Assembly (NCBI RefSeq): GCF_900497805.2
Contig: NW_020954581.1
Location: 7,677,524-7,741,523 of the forward strand
From: Vombatus ursinus
Lineage: Eukaryota; Chordata; Mammalia; Diprotodontia; Vombatidae
Length of the DNA stretch: 64,000 nucleotides
Direction: 5' to 3'
Part shown: positions 46,030 to 57,084 of the stretch, piece by piece
Layout: each line of letters begins with the position of its first letter
Position numbering within the stretch: the stretch's first letter is position 1
Notes under the pieces: model-generated
What the model saw: the letters and a program-made list of their open reading frames with translations, nothing else
Database searches by the model: none
What the model was told of the DNA's origin: nothing
Translations under genes and position numbers: made by a program

Positions 46030-46225
46030 AAGATTTGCAAACATTTGACATGTTGTATCTAATTTATTTTTACAAAAATCTTATGTCATAAGTACTATAA
46101 TTATTTCCTTTTTATAGATGTGGAAAACTGAGGCTGAGAGAGTTGAAGTTGTTTGTGCAGGTTCACATAGATGTGATGTGTCTGAGGTAAAATTTAAACT
46201 CACTTCTTCCTGACTTCATCAGAAT
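46030..46225 (-). mobile_element. MIR-type SINE, antisense
   Basis: taagatttgcaaacatttga, gtggaaaactgaggctgaga, aatttaaactcacttcttcc. Confidence 0.7.
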
Positions 46226-46249
46226 ATCAGTAAACAAATGCTCTGATCA

Positions 46250-46950
46250 AAAGAAAACTATACTCTGTGACCCAGAATTACCACTATTAGATCTATTCCC
46301 AAAGATAACTAAGGAAAAAGGAAAACAATTTATATGTTCTAAAATATTTATAGCAGCTCTCTTTGTAGTAGCAAATAACTGGAAATTGTGGGAATGTCCA
46401 TCAATTAGGGAATGACTAAACAAATTGCGATATATAATTGTGATGGAATACTACTATTCTGTAAGAAATGATGAACTCAATAATCTTAGAAAAACTTGAT
46501 AGAGTTGCACAAAATAATGAAGAATGAAATGAGTAGATCCAACAGAATGTTGCATACAATATCAACAATGTTGTTTTAAAAACAACTTTGAGTGATTCAT
46601 TTTGACTATTATAAATACTCAAATTATCTACAAAGGACATGTGAAAGAAGACAGTATCTGCATCCAGAGAAAGAAATGATGAAGTGTTTTTAGAATGATT
46701 GTATATGTGTTGTGTGTGTGTGTGTGTGTGTGTGTGTACATATTTGTGTCTAATGCTATCCATCTCTAGAGCAGGGGGAGTGGAAGAAGTTAAAAAAAAA
46801 CCATGATAACTTTATTATATAGTTAAAAGGAATAGCAAATTGTACATAATAGATTTGCAGTTTTATGTTCAATCATCTTTTTTATTATACTGTTATGGAA
46901 ATGCTTATTTTATTCCATAAATTTAAAATAAAATTAATTAAATTAATTAA
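46250..46950 (+). mobile_element. L1 3' fragment (ORF2 C-terminus plus 3' UTR)
   Basis: Same layout and subfamily as the copy at 0.45-1.2 kb. It includes a (TG)n run at 46,704-46,737 and an AATT-rich tail. Confidence 0.85.
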
Positions 46951-47575
46951 TATAAATAATAAATTAATTTAAAAAAATAAACTATGTTGGTCATGTGGCA
47001 AGAGCTAGAGATACAAGAACTTTCCTCAACTTTATTTTTATACTGTAGTCAGCAGGAGAAAGTAAGGAAGACCCTCCAGAACCTTGGGAGAACGTAGATA
47101 AGAATGATATATTATGAATGTATGGCAATTGGCATTTTTGAAACAAAACCCACAATGACAAAATGAAGGAATTGGGTTATGTGGATACTTACTTCACAAC
47201 AGGCAACACATTATGTTCAGATGGTTCAGGGAGAAAAAGTAAAGAAGATTAACCAAATGTGGAAGTGATGGTTTCCCCCTCACTGTAGGTCTCCAAGTGG
47301 TTTAAATATCACCTTTCATCAGAAAATCATGAAGGATTTTTTAAAGACTCATTCTAAAATTTTCTGAATTTAGATTCTCATTGCTTGTGTGTGAGTGTGT
47401 GTGTGTGTATTTCAAGTCCTCAATGGTTGTACTATAGAAGAGAAAATAGATATATTTTGCTTGGCTTGAGAGGATAGAACTAAGGAACATATGAGTAAGT
47501 TGCAGAGAGGAAGGTGTTGGCTCTAAATAAAGAAAAAAAAAACTAACAAATTAGAGCTTTCCCAGAGTGGAAAAG
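46951..47575. other. unassigned DNA with short (TG)n
   Basis: Only a TG run at 47,386-47,411 stands out. Confidence 0.4.
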
Positions 47576-47579
47576 GCTG

Positions 47580-48125
47580 CAGAATTAGAAAATTTGAGAG
47601 CTGGTGGGGAATTCATCAGCCATTTTGTCCAACCCACACATTAAAGGAATCCTTGTTATAACATATCTGACAAACAGTCTTCTAGCTTCGGCTGGAAGAA
47701 CTCCAAGGAGAGAGGAACCCATCGGTTTTCAAGAAAGCTCATTCCACTTTACACAGCTGTAACCGTTAGCGAGTTTGTTTGTTAATTAATTCATTTTTAT
47801 CTAAGTACTTCTGATAGATCATCATTTTGAGAAAATGTTAACTCTTTGAAGGAAGAAAATAGGTTGCTTTTAACTTTACATTCCTAGGATCTAACAGCAG
47901 GCTTAATAAATTTTTGTCAAGGTTAATCAATTCCTGACATGAAGCCGAAATTTGCTTCTTTGAAATTTCTATCCATTGTTCCTGGTCCTGACTCTAGGGT
48001 TGAAAAAGAATTAGACTTATACCTCTTCAACATGACAGCCCTTCAAATACTTACAGAATGCTATCTTACCCACTCTGATGCTCACTCTGCCGAGACTTCT
48101 CTTTCTAGGCTACCACATGCCTAAT
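47580..48125 (-). mobile_element. CR1/L3-type LINE, antisense, split
   Basis: 47,580-47,780 shows 'cattttgtccaacccacaca' and ctcattccactttacac. 47,938-48,125 shows tccattgttcctggtcctga and aacatgacagcccttcaaat. An L2 3' end lies between them. Confidence 0.75.
47794..47921 (+). mobile_element. truncated L2 3' end inside CR1
   Basis: ttaactctttgaaggaagaa, then tctaacagcaggcttaataa. Flanking gttaattaattc (near 47,781) and gttaatcaattc (near 47,921) may be an old target duplication. Confidence 0.55.
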
Positions 48126-48231
48126 TCTTTCTACCAATCCTAATATGACTTCAACTCAAGGCCTGCCTTTAGGAGGTAATGTGTTGCTCATTGATGGTGA
48201 TCTCCAAAGGAAGGCTAAATAATTACAACAA

Positions 48232-48495
48232 TAATAACTCACATTTATATAGCACTTTGAAGGTTTATATAGCACTTTATATAGATTTGCTAAATGATTT
48301 ACAGATATTATCTTCTTTTGTCCACCAACCCTGGGAGATAGGGGCTTAATAATCCCTGTTTTGCAGATAAAGTAACTGAGGCACCCAGAGTTCAAGTAAC
48401 TTGGCTAGGGTCATGCAACTAGTAAGCATCTGAGGACCATTTCAAACTGAGGTCTTCTTGAGTTCAGGTTCAGAACTCTATCCAACACACCACCA
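48232..48495 (-). mobile_element. THER1/MIR-type SINE, antisense
   Basis: ctcacatttatatagcactt (partly doubled), aaccctgggagataggggct, actgaggcacccagagttca. Confidence 0.85.
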
Positions 48496-48514
48496 TGAAG
48501 ATGTCTAATTATTT

Positions 48515-48770
48515 ACAAAACACTGCCATCACAACAAGCCTGTGATGCAGGCATTGTTTTCTCCAGTGTACATATGAAACAACTGAAGTTTTGAGAAACT
48601 AAGTGATATTCCTATGATAAGACAGGAAATATCTTCTGAGGTGATCAAACCTCTATCCTTTAACCTCGAGGCCAGCATTCTATGCACTATGTCACACTGC
48701 CTTTGGGACAGAGGACTGAAATAGAGGATTTCTAAGGTCTCATCTAACTCTGATACTTTTTTTTATTTAA
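48515..48770 (-). mobile_element. MIR-type SINE, antisense, plus a sense tail scrap
   Basis: catcacaacaagcctgtgat, ttaacctcgaggccagcatt. From 48,710 a sense fragment (ggatttctaaggtctcatct) follows. Confidence 0.65.
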
Positions 48771-48774
48771 TTCT

Positions 48775-49160
48775 AAGTGTATTTCCTTCTAAACAAAATG
48801 TCTGTGCCTTACTGTAGGCTTATGATGGGATCTTAGGAAAGATACAAGTTTTCTGTTCTTCTAAAACTAAGAGATCACATTTCTCAATCATAATCTGGGG
48901 AAAAGAAGAGTTTTTTTTTTTTTTAAGGAGTTAGCTCAACTATGTAACAAATGAAAAGTCTTTTTGACAGGTTGACATTGAATGTTTTTACCCCACTTAT
49001 CAGATCTAAGTAACAATTGCTGTTATGAGCATCCTTTTTATTTGTTTATGTTACTTTGTATTATTATCATTATCATTATTACTAGGAATGAATCAATTGT
49101 TTTCCTACCAAAATACTTTAAATAAATTAGCATTCCCAGAAAATATATATTCGTTGAAGG
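48775..49160. other. unassigned DNA
   Basis: No element recognised. Confidence 0.4.
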
Positions 49161-49162
49161 CA

Positions 49163-49199
49163 ATTTGTATTGCCAGCATCTCTAGTACAAGGGTGTGGT
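49163..49199 (+). mobile_element. L2-like 3' end, left half
   Basis: atttgtattgccagcatctc fits the L2 3' end. It resumes as agcacaatgtttaataaata after the inserted SINE. Confidence 0.5.
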
Positions 49200-49706
49200 G
49201 AGCCCTTTTCAGGGTTGCTCAACCACCTTTCTACCTGTCTACATGCCACCCAACTCTCAACTGTGGCTCTAAGAAGCTATACCTTGAGAAGCAGCCACAC
49301 TCCAGTAAAACCATTTTTGCAGATCTGCTAGACCAGTTTCAGGGTGAACCACAGGACTCAAATCTATTGTGAGTTAGGGGGATGTCTACCCCAAGCATGT
49401 GAAGACTTTCCTGGCAGAATGGGCAGATGGGAACAATTTGTTCCAAAGGCTGTAAAGACAGTTGAAGCAGGTGCTGTGGAGCACTTAGAGCTTCAACAGG
49501 AGTCAAAGATGCAAGGTCATCCACTTCATCATGGGGCATTGCCAGTTGTTTTGATTTATGTCTTGCTACTGGACTTCAATGACTGGAAGGAGAATGAGGC
49601 TGCCTCACTTAAATTCAATTTGTGTGCAAGACATCACCCTCATGATATCATTGGTCATTTTCCAAAAAAAAAAAAAAATGAAAGACAAACAACAACCAGG
49701 ATCTAG
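49200..49706 (+). mobile_element. RTE-type SINE (marsupial)
   Basis: The order ggttgctcaaccacc, cttctaagaag-like segment, ggcagaatgggcagatggga, gtcatccacttcatcatggg, acatcaccctcatgatatca and an (AAC)-rich tail is that of a familiar marsupial RTE-mobilised repeat. The 120-residue open frame at 49,344 belongs to the repeat. Confidence 0.7.
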
Positions 49707-49760
49707 CACAATGTTTAATAAATATCTTTTAAAATTAATTAATTAATTAAATGTTCAACT
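49707..49760 (+). mobile_element. L2-like 3' end, right half
   Basis: agcacaatgtttaataaata plus an AATT run. Confidence 0.5.
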
Positions 49761-51190
49761 TGAAATAGTCTAAAATCCAAAGGAAATATGTATGTATTTC
49801 TGGTATGTTTTCCACATAGCCATAGCTTGTTTTTTTGCACTGGATGATTGGAACATAGACTTCTTAGGGAGGAGAAAAATATTGTTAGAAAGTACATGGA
49901 TACAAATGAAAATGCAGATCTCTTGCTACCAAACATCAACTTTTCTATGGAGTCGTAATGCATTTTTGTTTTATTTTTGCACAGGTAGAATCTCTGTGTT
50001 TATACTTTGACTGAAGACCCTCTCGGACCTGCTCAAAGTAATGGTCATATCTTGTCTTTAAAATAAGATCAACTGCAACCCAGCCCCTTAACCTTAGGTC
50101 ATGCTATCCACCCACATGTGCAGCCAGACCAGGCTATCTTCATATCCTCTTTGGATCTCTAACAGATGCTGGCTGCCCTCTAGTGACAAGACATCCTGAT
50201 TGTTGCCAGTGAAAAAGGATGCTCTGTTTGTGTCTTTATCCGTTGATAAGAACCAGCCAACTTAGCAATGGACACTGGGCAGAGATACTTCATTGTGCTT
50301 TTGATTTTATAATCTAAAAGTTAGCTATGTAGATCCACTTCTCAATCACTGCAATTTTCCACCTTGCCTTTCTATAACAACCATATTTCTGTGAACTATT
50401 CATACCATTTGATCAGGCAAAAATAAATGTTCTTTTAATAAATACAAACAGAGGTTGTGACCTTTAATGTAGAAAAGCTAATTAGCCCAAGACACAGCTA
50501 AATACTCCCTTTTTTTCCTTCTGCCCTGACAAGCAGAACATTCTGTGCTCATCTAAATAATATGAGTATACTGCCAGAACTAGGAAGATTGTTCTCTTTT
50601 AATTACTCCAGTGTCTGAAACTACATTAGGATGACCACCTGGGCTGGTCCTGTTGGGCCACATTTTAAAGTTAGTAAGTAAAGCAGGAACATTCCTTTCA
50701 ACAGGAGTGATTTTCAGGAACTGAGGTCGAGCTGGCTCCAGGAAGATTGCTTTCTTGGTTCACCTCATCCTTAATGTGCAAAAGCATGATGTTGAGTTTG
50801 ATTATTTCAAAGTAATGAAAAAGAAAGTGTCCTTCGCCCCATGGTCAAGAGAGCTGAATAAAAATATGGCTCCCTGGCAGCTCTATCAGAAGAAAATTAT
50901 CACTTTGGAAATTGATGGAAGAGTTAAGCCTTTTTTTATTTCCCACTTGGTTAAAGTTTCATTTGTTTGCTTGCTGTTGTCTCTTCTTCCAAAGCAAGAG
51001 CATTGTCCACCATGAAAAGGAATTGTCATCCCTAGTAGAAACAGTTTTCCATGTAAGTGTGAGAATAAAAAAAAAAAACACAAAAAGGAAAATTCCTTCA
51101 GTCTAAACTGAAGAATATGCCACCCTTTGTTAAAGTACTCTGTAGCATCTGACCTTAGATTATATTTATACATAAATAAATGTCCCGGAT
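49761..51190. other. unassigned low-repeat stretch (1.4 kb)
   Basis: No repeat family recognised and no supported gene. An 86-residue frame at 50,755 has no domain I recognise and no sign of a splice context. Confidence 0.4.
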
Positions 51191-51194
51191 TTTC

Positions 51195-51375
51195 AAATAG
51201 TCTGACCTTGGAACTTATAAGCCCTGGGCTCAAGATCTTCCTCTGATATTTTGTATCTCTATGACCCTTAGGCAAGTCACCTAACCTTCCATTGCTCCAG
51301 GGAAATATCTAAGGCTGTAATTTATAGAGGAGTAGCCAATCCTAATGGGAGAGATTTGTACTGACAGAATGAGTT
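51195..51375 (+). mobile_element. MIR/CORE-type SINE, long-tailed variant
   Basis: tgacccttaggcaagtcacc, then gctccagggaaatatctaag, as in the copy at 21.9 kb. Confidence 0.65.
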
Positions 51376-51581
51376 TACATTTCTCTATGGTATATAGCAT
51401 TTATCTATTGTCAATCATTTTCATATTAATCTTCTAATCCTTGCCATGACTCTTAAGATTTTTAGTTTTTAAGTAACAATGTGAAGAATGTAATTTGAGT
51501 TACTTTCAAAATTTTGTATCTTTAAATACCTAACACGATTTTATTATGGATAACATACAGTTCTCCCTTAACTCATTAAGG

Positions 51582-51828
51582 GCAGCTAAATAGTACAGTG
51601 AATAGAGTGCCAGTCCTAAAGTCAGGAAGACTCATCTTCCTGAGTTCAAACATGGCCTCAGACACTTATTAGCTTTGTGACCCTAAGCAAGTCACTTAAC
51701 TCTGCTTGCCTCGGTTTCCTCAACTGTAAAATTAGCTGGAGAAGGAAATGTCAAACCACTTCAGTATCTTTGCCAAGAAAACCCCCAAAATGGTCACAAA
51801 GAGTCAAATATGACTGAACAAGATCAAT
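51582..51828 (+). mobile_element. marsupial MAR-type SINE
   Basis: Full-length: ggcagctaaatagtacagtg, gagttcaaacatggcctcag, tagctggagaaggaaatgtc, and tail gtcacaaagagtcaaatatg. Flanked by actcattaa on both sides (51,570 and 51,830). Confidence 0.92.
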
Positions 51829-52029
51829 GGACTCATTAAATCACAAATCATTCCCACCTCAAGAAAAAGAAAGGACAATTAATGTTATTAACTGTCATAA
51901 TACCCCCACGCCTTCCACTATTGGCACATCATTGGTCTGGATCTGTTGAATATCTAGAAGTTGACTATTAACATAGTCCATTATTATTATGGAAATATCT
52001 TCACAGATGAAAATTAGTAAATTAAAATT

Positions 52030-52225
52030 ATGGGATTACAGATTTAAATTCTAAAGGGACTTTTGTTGTTGTCTATTCCAATTATTTCATTTTAAAGGGT
52101 AGAAAACTGAAAGAAAGAGAGGTTTAGACACTCTTTTAGAGTCACACAGTTAATAAGTGAGAGAGCCAGTTTTTAAAGCCATGGGCTCTGGCTCCAAACC
52201 AATAAACTTTCTACTGGGGCATGAT
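52030..52225 (-). mobile_element. L3/MIR3-type SINE, antisense
   Basis: taaagggtagaaaactgaaa, gagtcacacagttaataagt, agccatgggctctggctcc. Confidence 0.65.
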
Positions 52226-52544
52226 AACTGGTTACACTGAGAATTATATGGTTTGTTCATTGCCTCAACTAAAATATATAAGAGGAAGGGAAAAATCTCT
52301 TGACTTCAGGGCCAATCATTTATCTGCTATACCTCATGGCTTCCCAGTGTGGAGGAAATGTGTAGCAGACTATCTGTCTCCAAAAGCATCTGGGAGAGGG
52401 ATGGGAAATCAGCATTAATTGAGATCCTGTCTTCAGGGACTCATTCCATGAATTTCTGGGCAGTGTGCTCCAGTGATGTTTCTTCTCGTCATTGGAAGGA
52501 TAAAAACTGGTGTGAGCTGTAAGCTAGATATAACTCCTACATTG

Positions 52545-52705
52545 TTAGCAGTCATTAAACATATATTGAGCACCTACTGTGTGCTAGGCATTGTGCTAAC
52601 TGCTTGGGAAACTAAGAAAAGTAAAAGACAGTCCTTGCTGTCAAGGAACTCACAGTCTAGTGGGGAAGTAGCATTCAAACATTTTTGTATGAACAAGCTA
52701 TATAC
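52545..52705 (-). mobile_element. L2 LINE 3' end, antisense
   Basis: tattgagcacctactgtgtg, gtgctaactgcttgggaaac, aaggaactcacagtctagtg. Confidence 0.85.
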
Positions 52706-52757
52706 AGGATTAATCATATTCCATATTGTTTTGACTTTGAGTTTGGGAAGAAAGAGG

Positions 52758-53017
52758 AAAGAAACATGTATTTATTAAGTGCCTACTGTGTTAGGCACTA
52801 TACTAAATACTTAATAAATAGTATCTCATGTGATTCTCAAAACAACCCTGGGATATAGGTACTATAATTATTCTAATTTTGCAGTAGAGGAAACTGAGAG
52901 AGACAGAGGTTTATTGACTTGCTCAGGGTCACACATCTAGTCAGTATCTGAGATCTAATTTGAATTCATGGCTTCCTGATTGTGGGCTCAGTATTCTATC
53001 CACTTTGCCCCTACATC
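52758..53017 (-). mobile_element. THER1/MIR-type SINE, antisense
   Basis: tattaagtgcctactgtgtt, aacaaccctgggatataggt, tttgaattcatggcttcctg. Confidence 0.85.
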
Positions 53018-54102
53018 CAGGCAATGAAGAATATGCCTCCTTTATTCTATGCACATTGCCAGATATGACCTTAGATTGCATTCATCTATCAATAAAGTCT
53101 GTGGCTGCTCAGTTTATGACTTGAATGGATTCGAGGGAGGAGAGAGAATGGAAATTAGACCAGGAGAGTAGAGATTGACTAGCCACCTTTGAGGCAGTTC
53201 CACTCTTTTGGCCACTACCTCCACCTGCTGGGAGCCTGATGAGGGACATGGATGAAAATGATTGGAGTTGAATGAACTATTTCTGTCTAAGAAACTGAGA
53301 ATCCTGGTAACATGCTTTAACTCCCCTAACTCTGACTTTATCCTGAAGTTTCTCTGTTCTTGAATCTATTCATAACTTTTAATTTGCTAGAAATTTAAAG
53401 TCAGCTCACTCTAGATTTTTTTATGGATTAATCTTAACTGCTTTCATTCATATTCACCTTTATTTGTGAACACTATGAATGGTTTGTTGATAAATAGATA
53501 TTAAAAAAGTCAGGGGTTTAAATCTTGGTCCAAAGCTCATGGCTTCTTCCTGGCAAGGAGCTGGATTCAAATAAAAAAGGATTCTAGTTTTTATTTAAAA
53601 GCATCTAATAGCAGATGAAGATTAAACCATGTGAATCTGTATCATTAAGCCCAGGCAATGCCTGAACCAAGAGAAAATAGATTTCAGAAATAGGGGGGAA
53701 AGTTCTGTCAGTGAGGGAGTGCGCTCCTTCAGGAGCAAAGAACCTCAAGATATTTTAATACATAGCCACCCACGAAACCTACCTCCCCATGCTCAAACCC
53801 CATTCCATTAAATTCTACCAGACAATTTAACAGATTCAGTCCAGGCCTGAGTCAGTGGGGGAGCGGAGGTGTTGACCAAGGGAAAGGGAACACTTAAGAA
53901 AGAGTAGATTTTCCCCCAATCCCAAGGTAGGGAGCAGCTAAGAGGCAGTGTCTGGTTTATAGGTGATACCACCTACCAGTGACTTCATTTGTAGCAAAAC
54001 TGTCTATAGCTGGATAGGAGGAAAGGGATGATTTCATGGACATTTGGAGGTCCCAGTATGGAAACTTCCTCTACCACTACAGATAGTCACCTATATCTTT
54101 AG
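53018..54102. other. unassigned low-repeat stretch (1.1 kb)
   Basis: No repeat or coding signal recognised. Confidence 0.4.
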
Positions 54103-54104
54103 TC

Positions 54105-54235
54105 TTACAGAGGTGCAAAAGATGCTGAGAGGTTGTCACTTGCCCAAGGTCACACACCTAGTACACATCAGAGACAGAACTTGAAACTAGATCTTCCTGG
54201 CACTAAAGTCAACCCTCCATCCACTTTTCCATAGT
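54105..54235 (-). mobile_element. MIR-type SINE, antisense, partial
   Basis: gttgtcacttgcccaaggtc, gaaactagatcttcctggca. Confidence 0.75.
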
Positions 54236-54276
54236 CCTTCTAAGTGTAAAAAAATAGCTGCAAAGAGATTTATTAC

Positions 54277-54295
54277 ATCACCATCACCGCCACCG

Positions 54296-54341
<46 letters not shown>

Positions 54342-54342
54342 A
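54277..54342. repeat. (CAT)n microsatellite at a SINE tail
   Basis: About 15 pure CAT units after a few CAC/CGC variants. It abuts the 3' tail of the antisense SINE to its right and creates a run of aspartates in a minus-strand frame. Confidence 0.96.
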
Positions 54343-54607
54343 ACAGCTAATATTTAGATGGCACTTACTATATGCCAGGTGCCATACTAAGCACTTTATA
54401 ATTATTATCTCTTTTGATCCTAATTGCCCCAGGAGGGAAGTGCTATTATTATTCCCATTTTGCAGATGAGGAAAATGAAGAAAACAGAGGTTAAACGACT
54501 TACCCTGGGTCACAGAGTTTGTAAATGTCTGAGGTTGGATTGAATGCATCTTTTCTTCTTGACTCCAGGCCTGATACTCCATCTATCATGCCATCTAATT
54601 GTCCCAA
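54343..54607 (-). mobile_element. THER1/MIR-type SINE, antisense
   Basis: cacttactatatgccaggtg, caggagggaagtgctattat, ttgactccaggcctgatact. Confidence 0.88.
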
Positions 54608-54899
54608 TGTAGTTAGTCGCTCCAGTGACCCAATAGATATACAATTCACAGATTAGAACAAATTCAGTGACCAACTTTGTCATTCAGCAAGAGTTTTCCC
54701 AGGTCAATGTGTAGAACAGATTGCTTCTTGCTTTATTCTTCCTCTCATTCTCAGTATTCTTGTTTTGGAGAAATGAACCATTTTCCCCCCTCCCATCTGA
54801 GATAATACCCATCACTACCTTCTCAGACAATCCTGGTGATATGTTCTGTGCTTTGTAAATGTAGGTAAAATGGCAAAAAAAAATAAGTAATGAAACCAA
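54608..54899. other. unassigned DNA
   Basis: Nothing recognised. Confidence 0.4.
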
Positions 54900-55525
54900 G
54901 ACCTCATAGAATTAGAAGAGACCTTAGTGGTTAATCCAACCATTGTTGTGACTCCCACCAAGCTTTGAGCAATTCAACCAGTAATCTTCATTCATCCAGT
55001 ATTACACAGTCTGCATCTCATCACTTTGTCCATAGCACTTTTCTGAGATACTTTATCACATGCTTTCTTGAAAGCATTCAGATGTACTCTGATCTATCAT
55101 TCTGGTAATTTCTTCCAAAAGCGAAAAAAAGTTAGTCTGATTTGATGTGTTCTTAAAACAATCTCATGCTGTCACTTAGTGATTACTGCTTCCCTTTCTA
55201 AGTACTCTTAAATGATCTTTTTAATTGTCCGATATTGTTAGGAGTGAACATTAAGCTTCCCAGTCTTTAGCTTACAGAATTATTCCCACTTTTGTAAGAT
55301 GAAATAATTTTGCTCAACCTTTACGCCCTTATTTTTCCCCTCTCTCCAAGGTTTGCCCATAGATGTACACAAATCACAAATTTGTGTACACAAATCATAG
55401 ATGATTTCAGTAATCTGGGCTATTGCTTCTGAAGGGCAAGAGTCTGGAACTCATTTAGACCCAAAGATGATCTCTTGTTATCTCCTCAACTACCCTGGGC
55501 TTGAATTCAGTGGCAACCAATTTTG
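54900..55525 (-). mobile_element. CR1/L3-type LINE relic, antisense
   Basis: agaattagaagagaccttag, gtgattactgcttccctttc, taggagtgaacattaagctt, cccagtctttagcttacaga: the reversed order of the CR1 family. Confidence 0.7.
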
Positions 55526-56130
55526 TTCTGCCCTTCCTGATCTGCAGATCACTCATAGTGATAAAGAAAGAAGCATTAAATAGGAGAAGCCCCAGTACTC
55601 TTCTCTACCATTTGCTCTTTTTCAAACTATTTACAAGAGATTCATTCATTTAAGAATTCGTATCAGTTTAGATGTGCTCAGTGCAAGAAACACAATCCAA
55701 TGATAAAATGTTGCTTATAACAAGTTCCTGCCTCGAATGTCCATATCCTAAAGATCTAAGCAGCTTAATAAACACTTCTTTCAGGGATTTCTGAGACTTT
55801 AAAGAAATGTAGGTGAGAAAATATCTAGTCATTTTCTCTGAACTTTTTTTCAATGTTATTTTCAATAAACCTGCCATCTAAGTGCTGGATTTCTCTAGCA
55901 AAGGAGATCATTTTAACTGAAGCCTATCCATGAGATACTGTACAGAAATGTTCCTCTTTTCCTACTGGTACCAAATGGCTTAATTCATATAAGATACAAA
56001 GGATATATGGCTACATAGGCAGAAATACAGCTTTGTTCAAATATTTAATTTTCTCAAAATCCATTTTTCCCAAGGACAGAATCAAGCTGAATTTTTTGCT
56101 TTTTATTGCTGGTCTAATTTTTTTTTGGGA
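55526..56130. other. unassigned DNA
   Basis: No element recognised. Confidence 0.4.
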
Positions 56131-56134
56131 GGGA

Positions 56135-56388
56135 GTAGTATAGTGCATAAAGTATTGAACTTGGCCTTCATAAGGCATAGACTTGAATCCCAACCTTGAC
56201 ACTTACTGGTTGTGTGACTCTGGCCAAGTCAATAAACTTCTCAGAGCCTTAGTTTCTTCATCTTTAAAATTAAGGAGATAATAAGGTCCAACTCATAACG
56301 TTGTTGTAAAATTCCAATAAGTTAATAAATTAATAATCTGCAAACCTTAGTCCACTAGACAAATGTGAGATATTATAATTATTAATGA
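56135..56388 (+). mobile_element. MIR/THER1-type SINE
   Basis: gtagtatagtgcataaagta, ttgtgtgactctggccaagt, ataacgttgttgtaaaattc. Confidence 0.78.
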
Positions 56389-56394
56389 CCAGCT

Positions 56395-56515
56395 GATTGT
56401 TTGTGGGTATGTCAGTTCATTCTCCCAGGCTTCAGTTTGCTTATCTACAAAATGGGCATAACAAGTACAAGAAATTACTACCACACAGGCTTGTTGTAAG
56501 GCTCAAAAAAGCCTA
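56395..56515 (+). mobile_element. MIR-type SINE, partial
   Basis: caggcttcagtttgcttatc, tacaaaatgggcataacaag, ggcttgttgtaaggctcaaa. Confidence 0.65.
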
Positions 56516-57084
56516 AATTTATATTACAAGAAAAAGTACAAGTTTAGCTGTGGGCAACAAGGGGGGAGTGGGGAAAGCCTTTTTTTTTCCCTTTCTCTAC
56601 CCACAATCTCAGTATTCCTTATATAAGAATTATCTTTCCCCACATGGCCCTTATTTCTCCCCAAGTGCTATCTCATAAGTATACATACAAGGAGATGGTA
56701 TATATGTATACCTTTTCAAACTTTAGAGCTATGCACACACATATAAATATATGCGTTGATTATCATTCCTTTTTGGACTAAATTGAGTTTTTTGACTCGT
56801 ATGTTATCACTTATGTTAGTCTATTGCTGAAAACTGCTATTGCAAGGAAATCTCCTTCAGTAGCTTTAACATGACTCCATGTATATCATTGCTTCTGATA
56901 ATGCCCCATCCCTTAAATTTATGTGTAACTCATGGGTGACTTCCTTGAAATTGATCAAAAAACTTCTAGGCTGCATAGATGATGCAGGACTCAGAAGCAT
57001 GCAGTGAGTTGGCTCCCATCACTGCTTTGCAGATTCTAGTCTGGGCAGGATTATGAGGCCACTTTGAGAGCACTTAGATTTCAA
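56516..57084. other. unassigned DNA
   Basis: No element recognised. Confidence 0.4.

Noticed and set aside
49344-49706. 120-residue plus-strand frame
   Set aside because: Lies wholly in an RTE-type repeat and ends in its poly(A)/AAC tail.
54187-54582. 131-residue frame with a poly-aspartate run
   Set aside because: A CAT microsatellite and an antisense SINE read through; no gene evidence.
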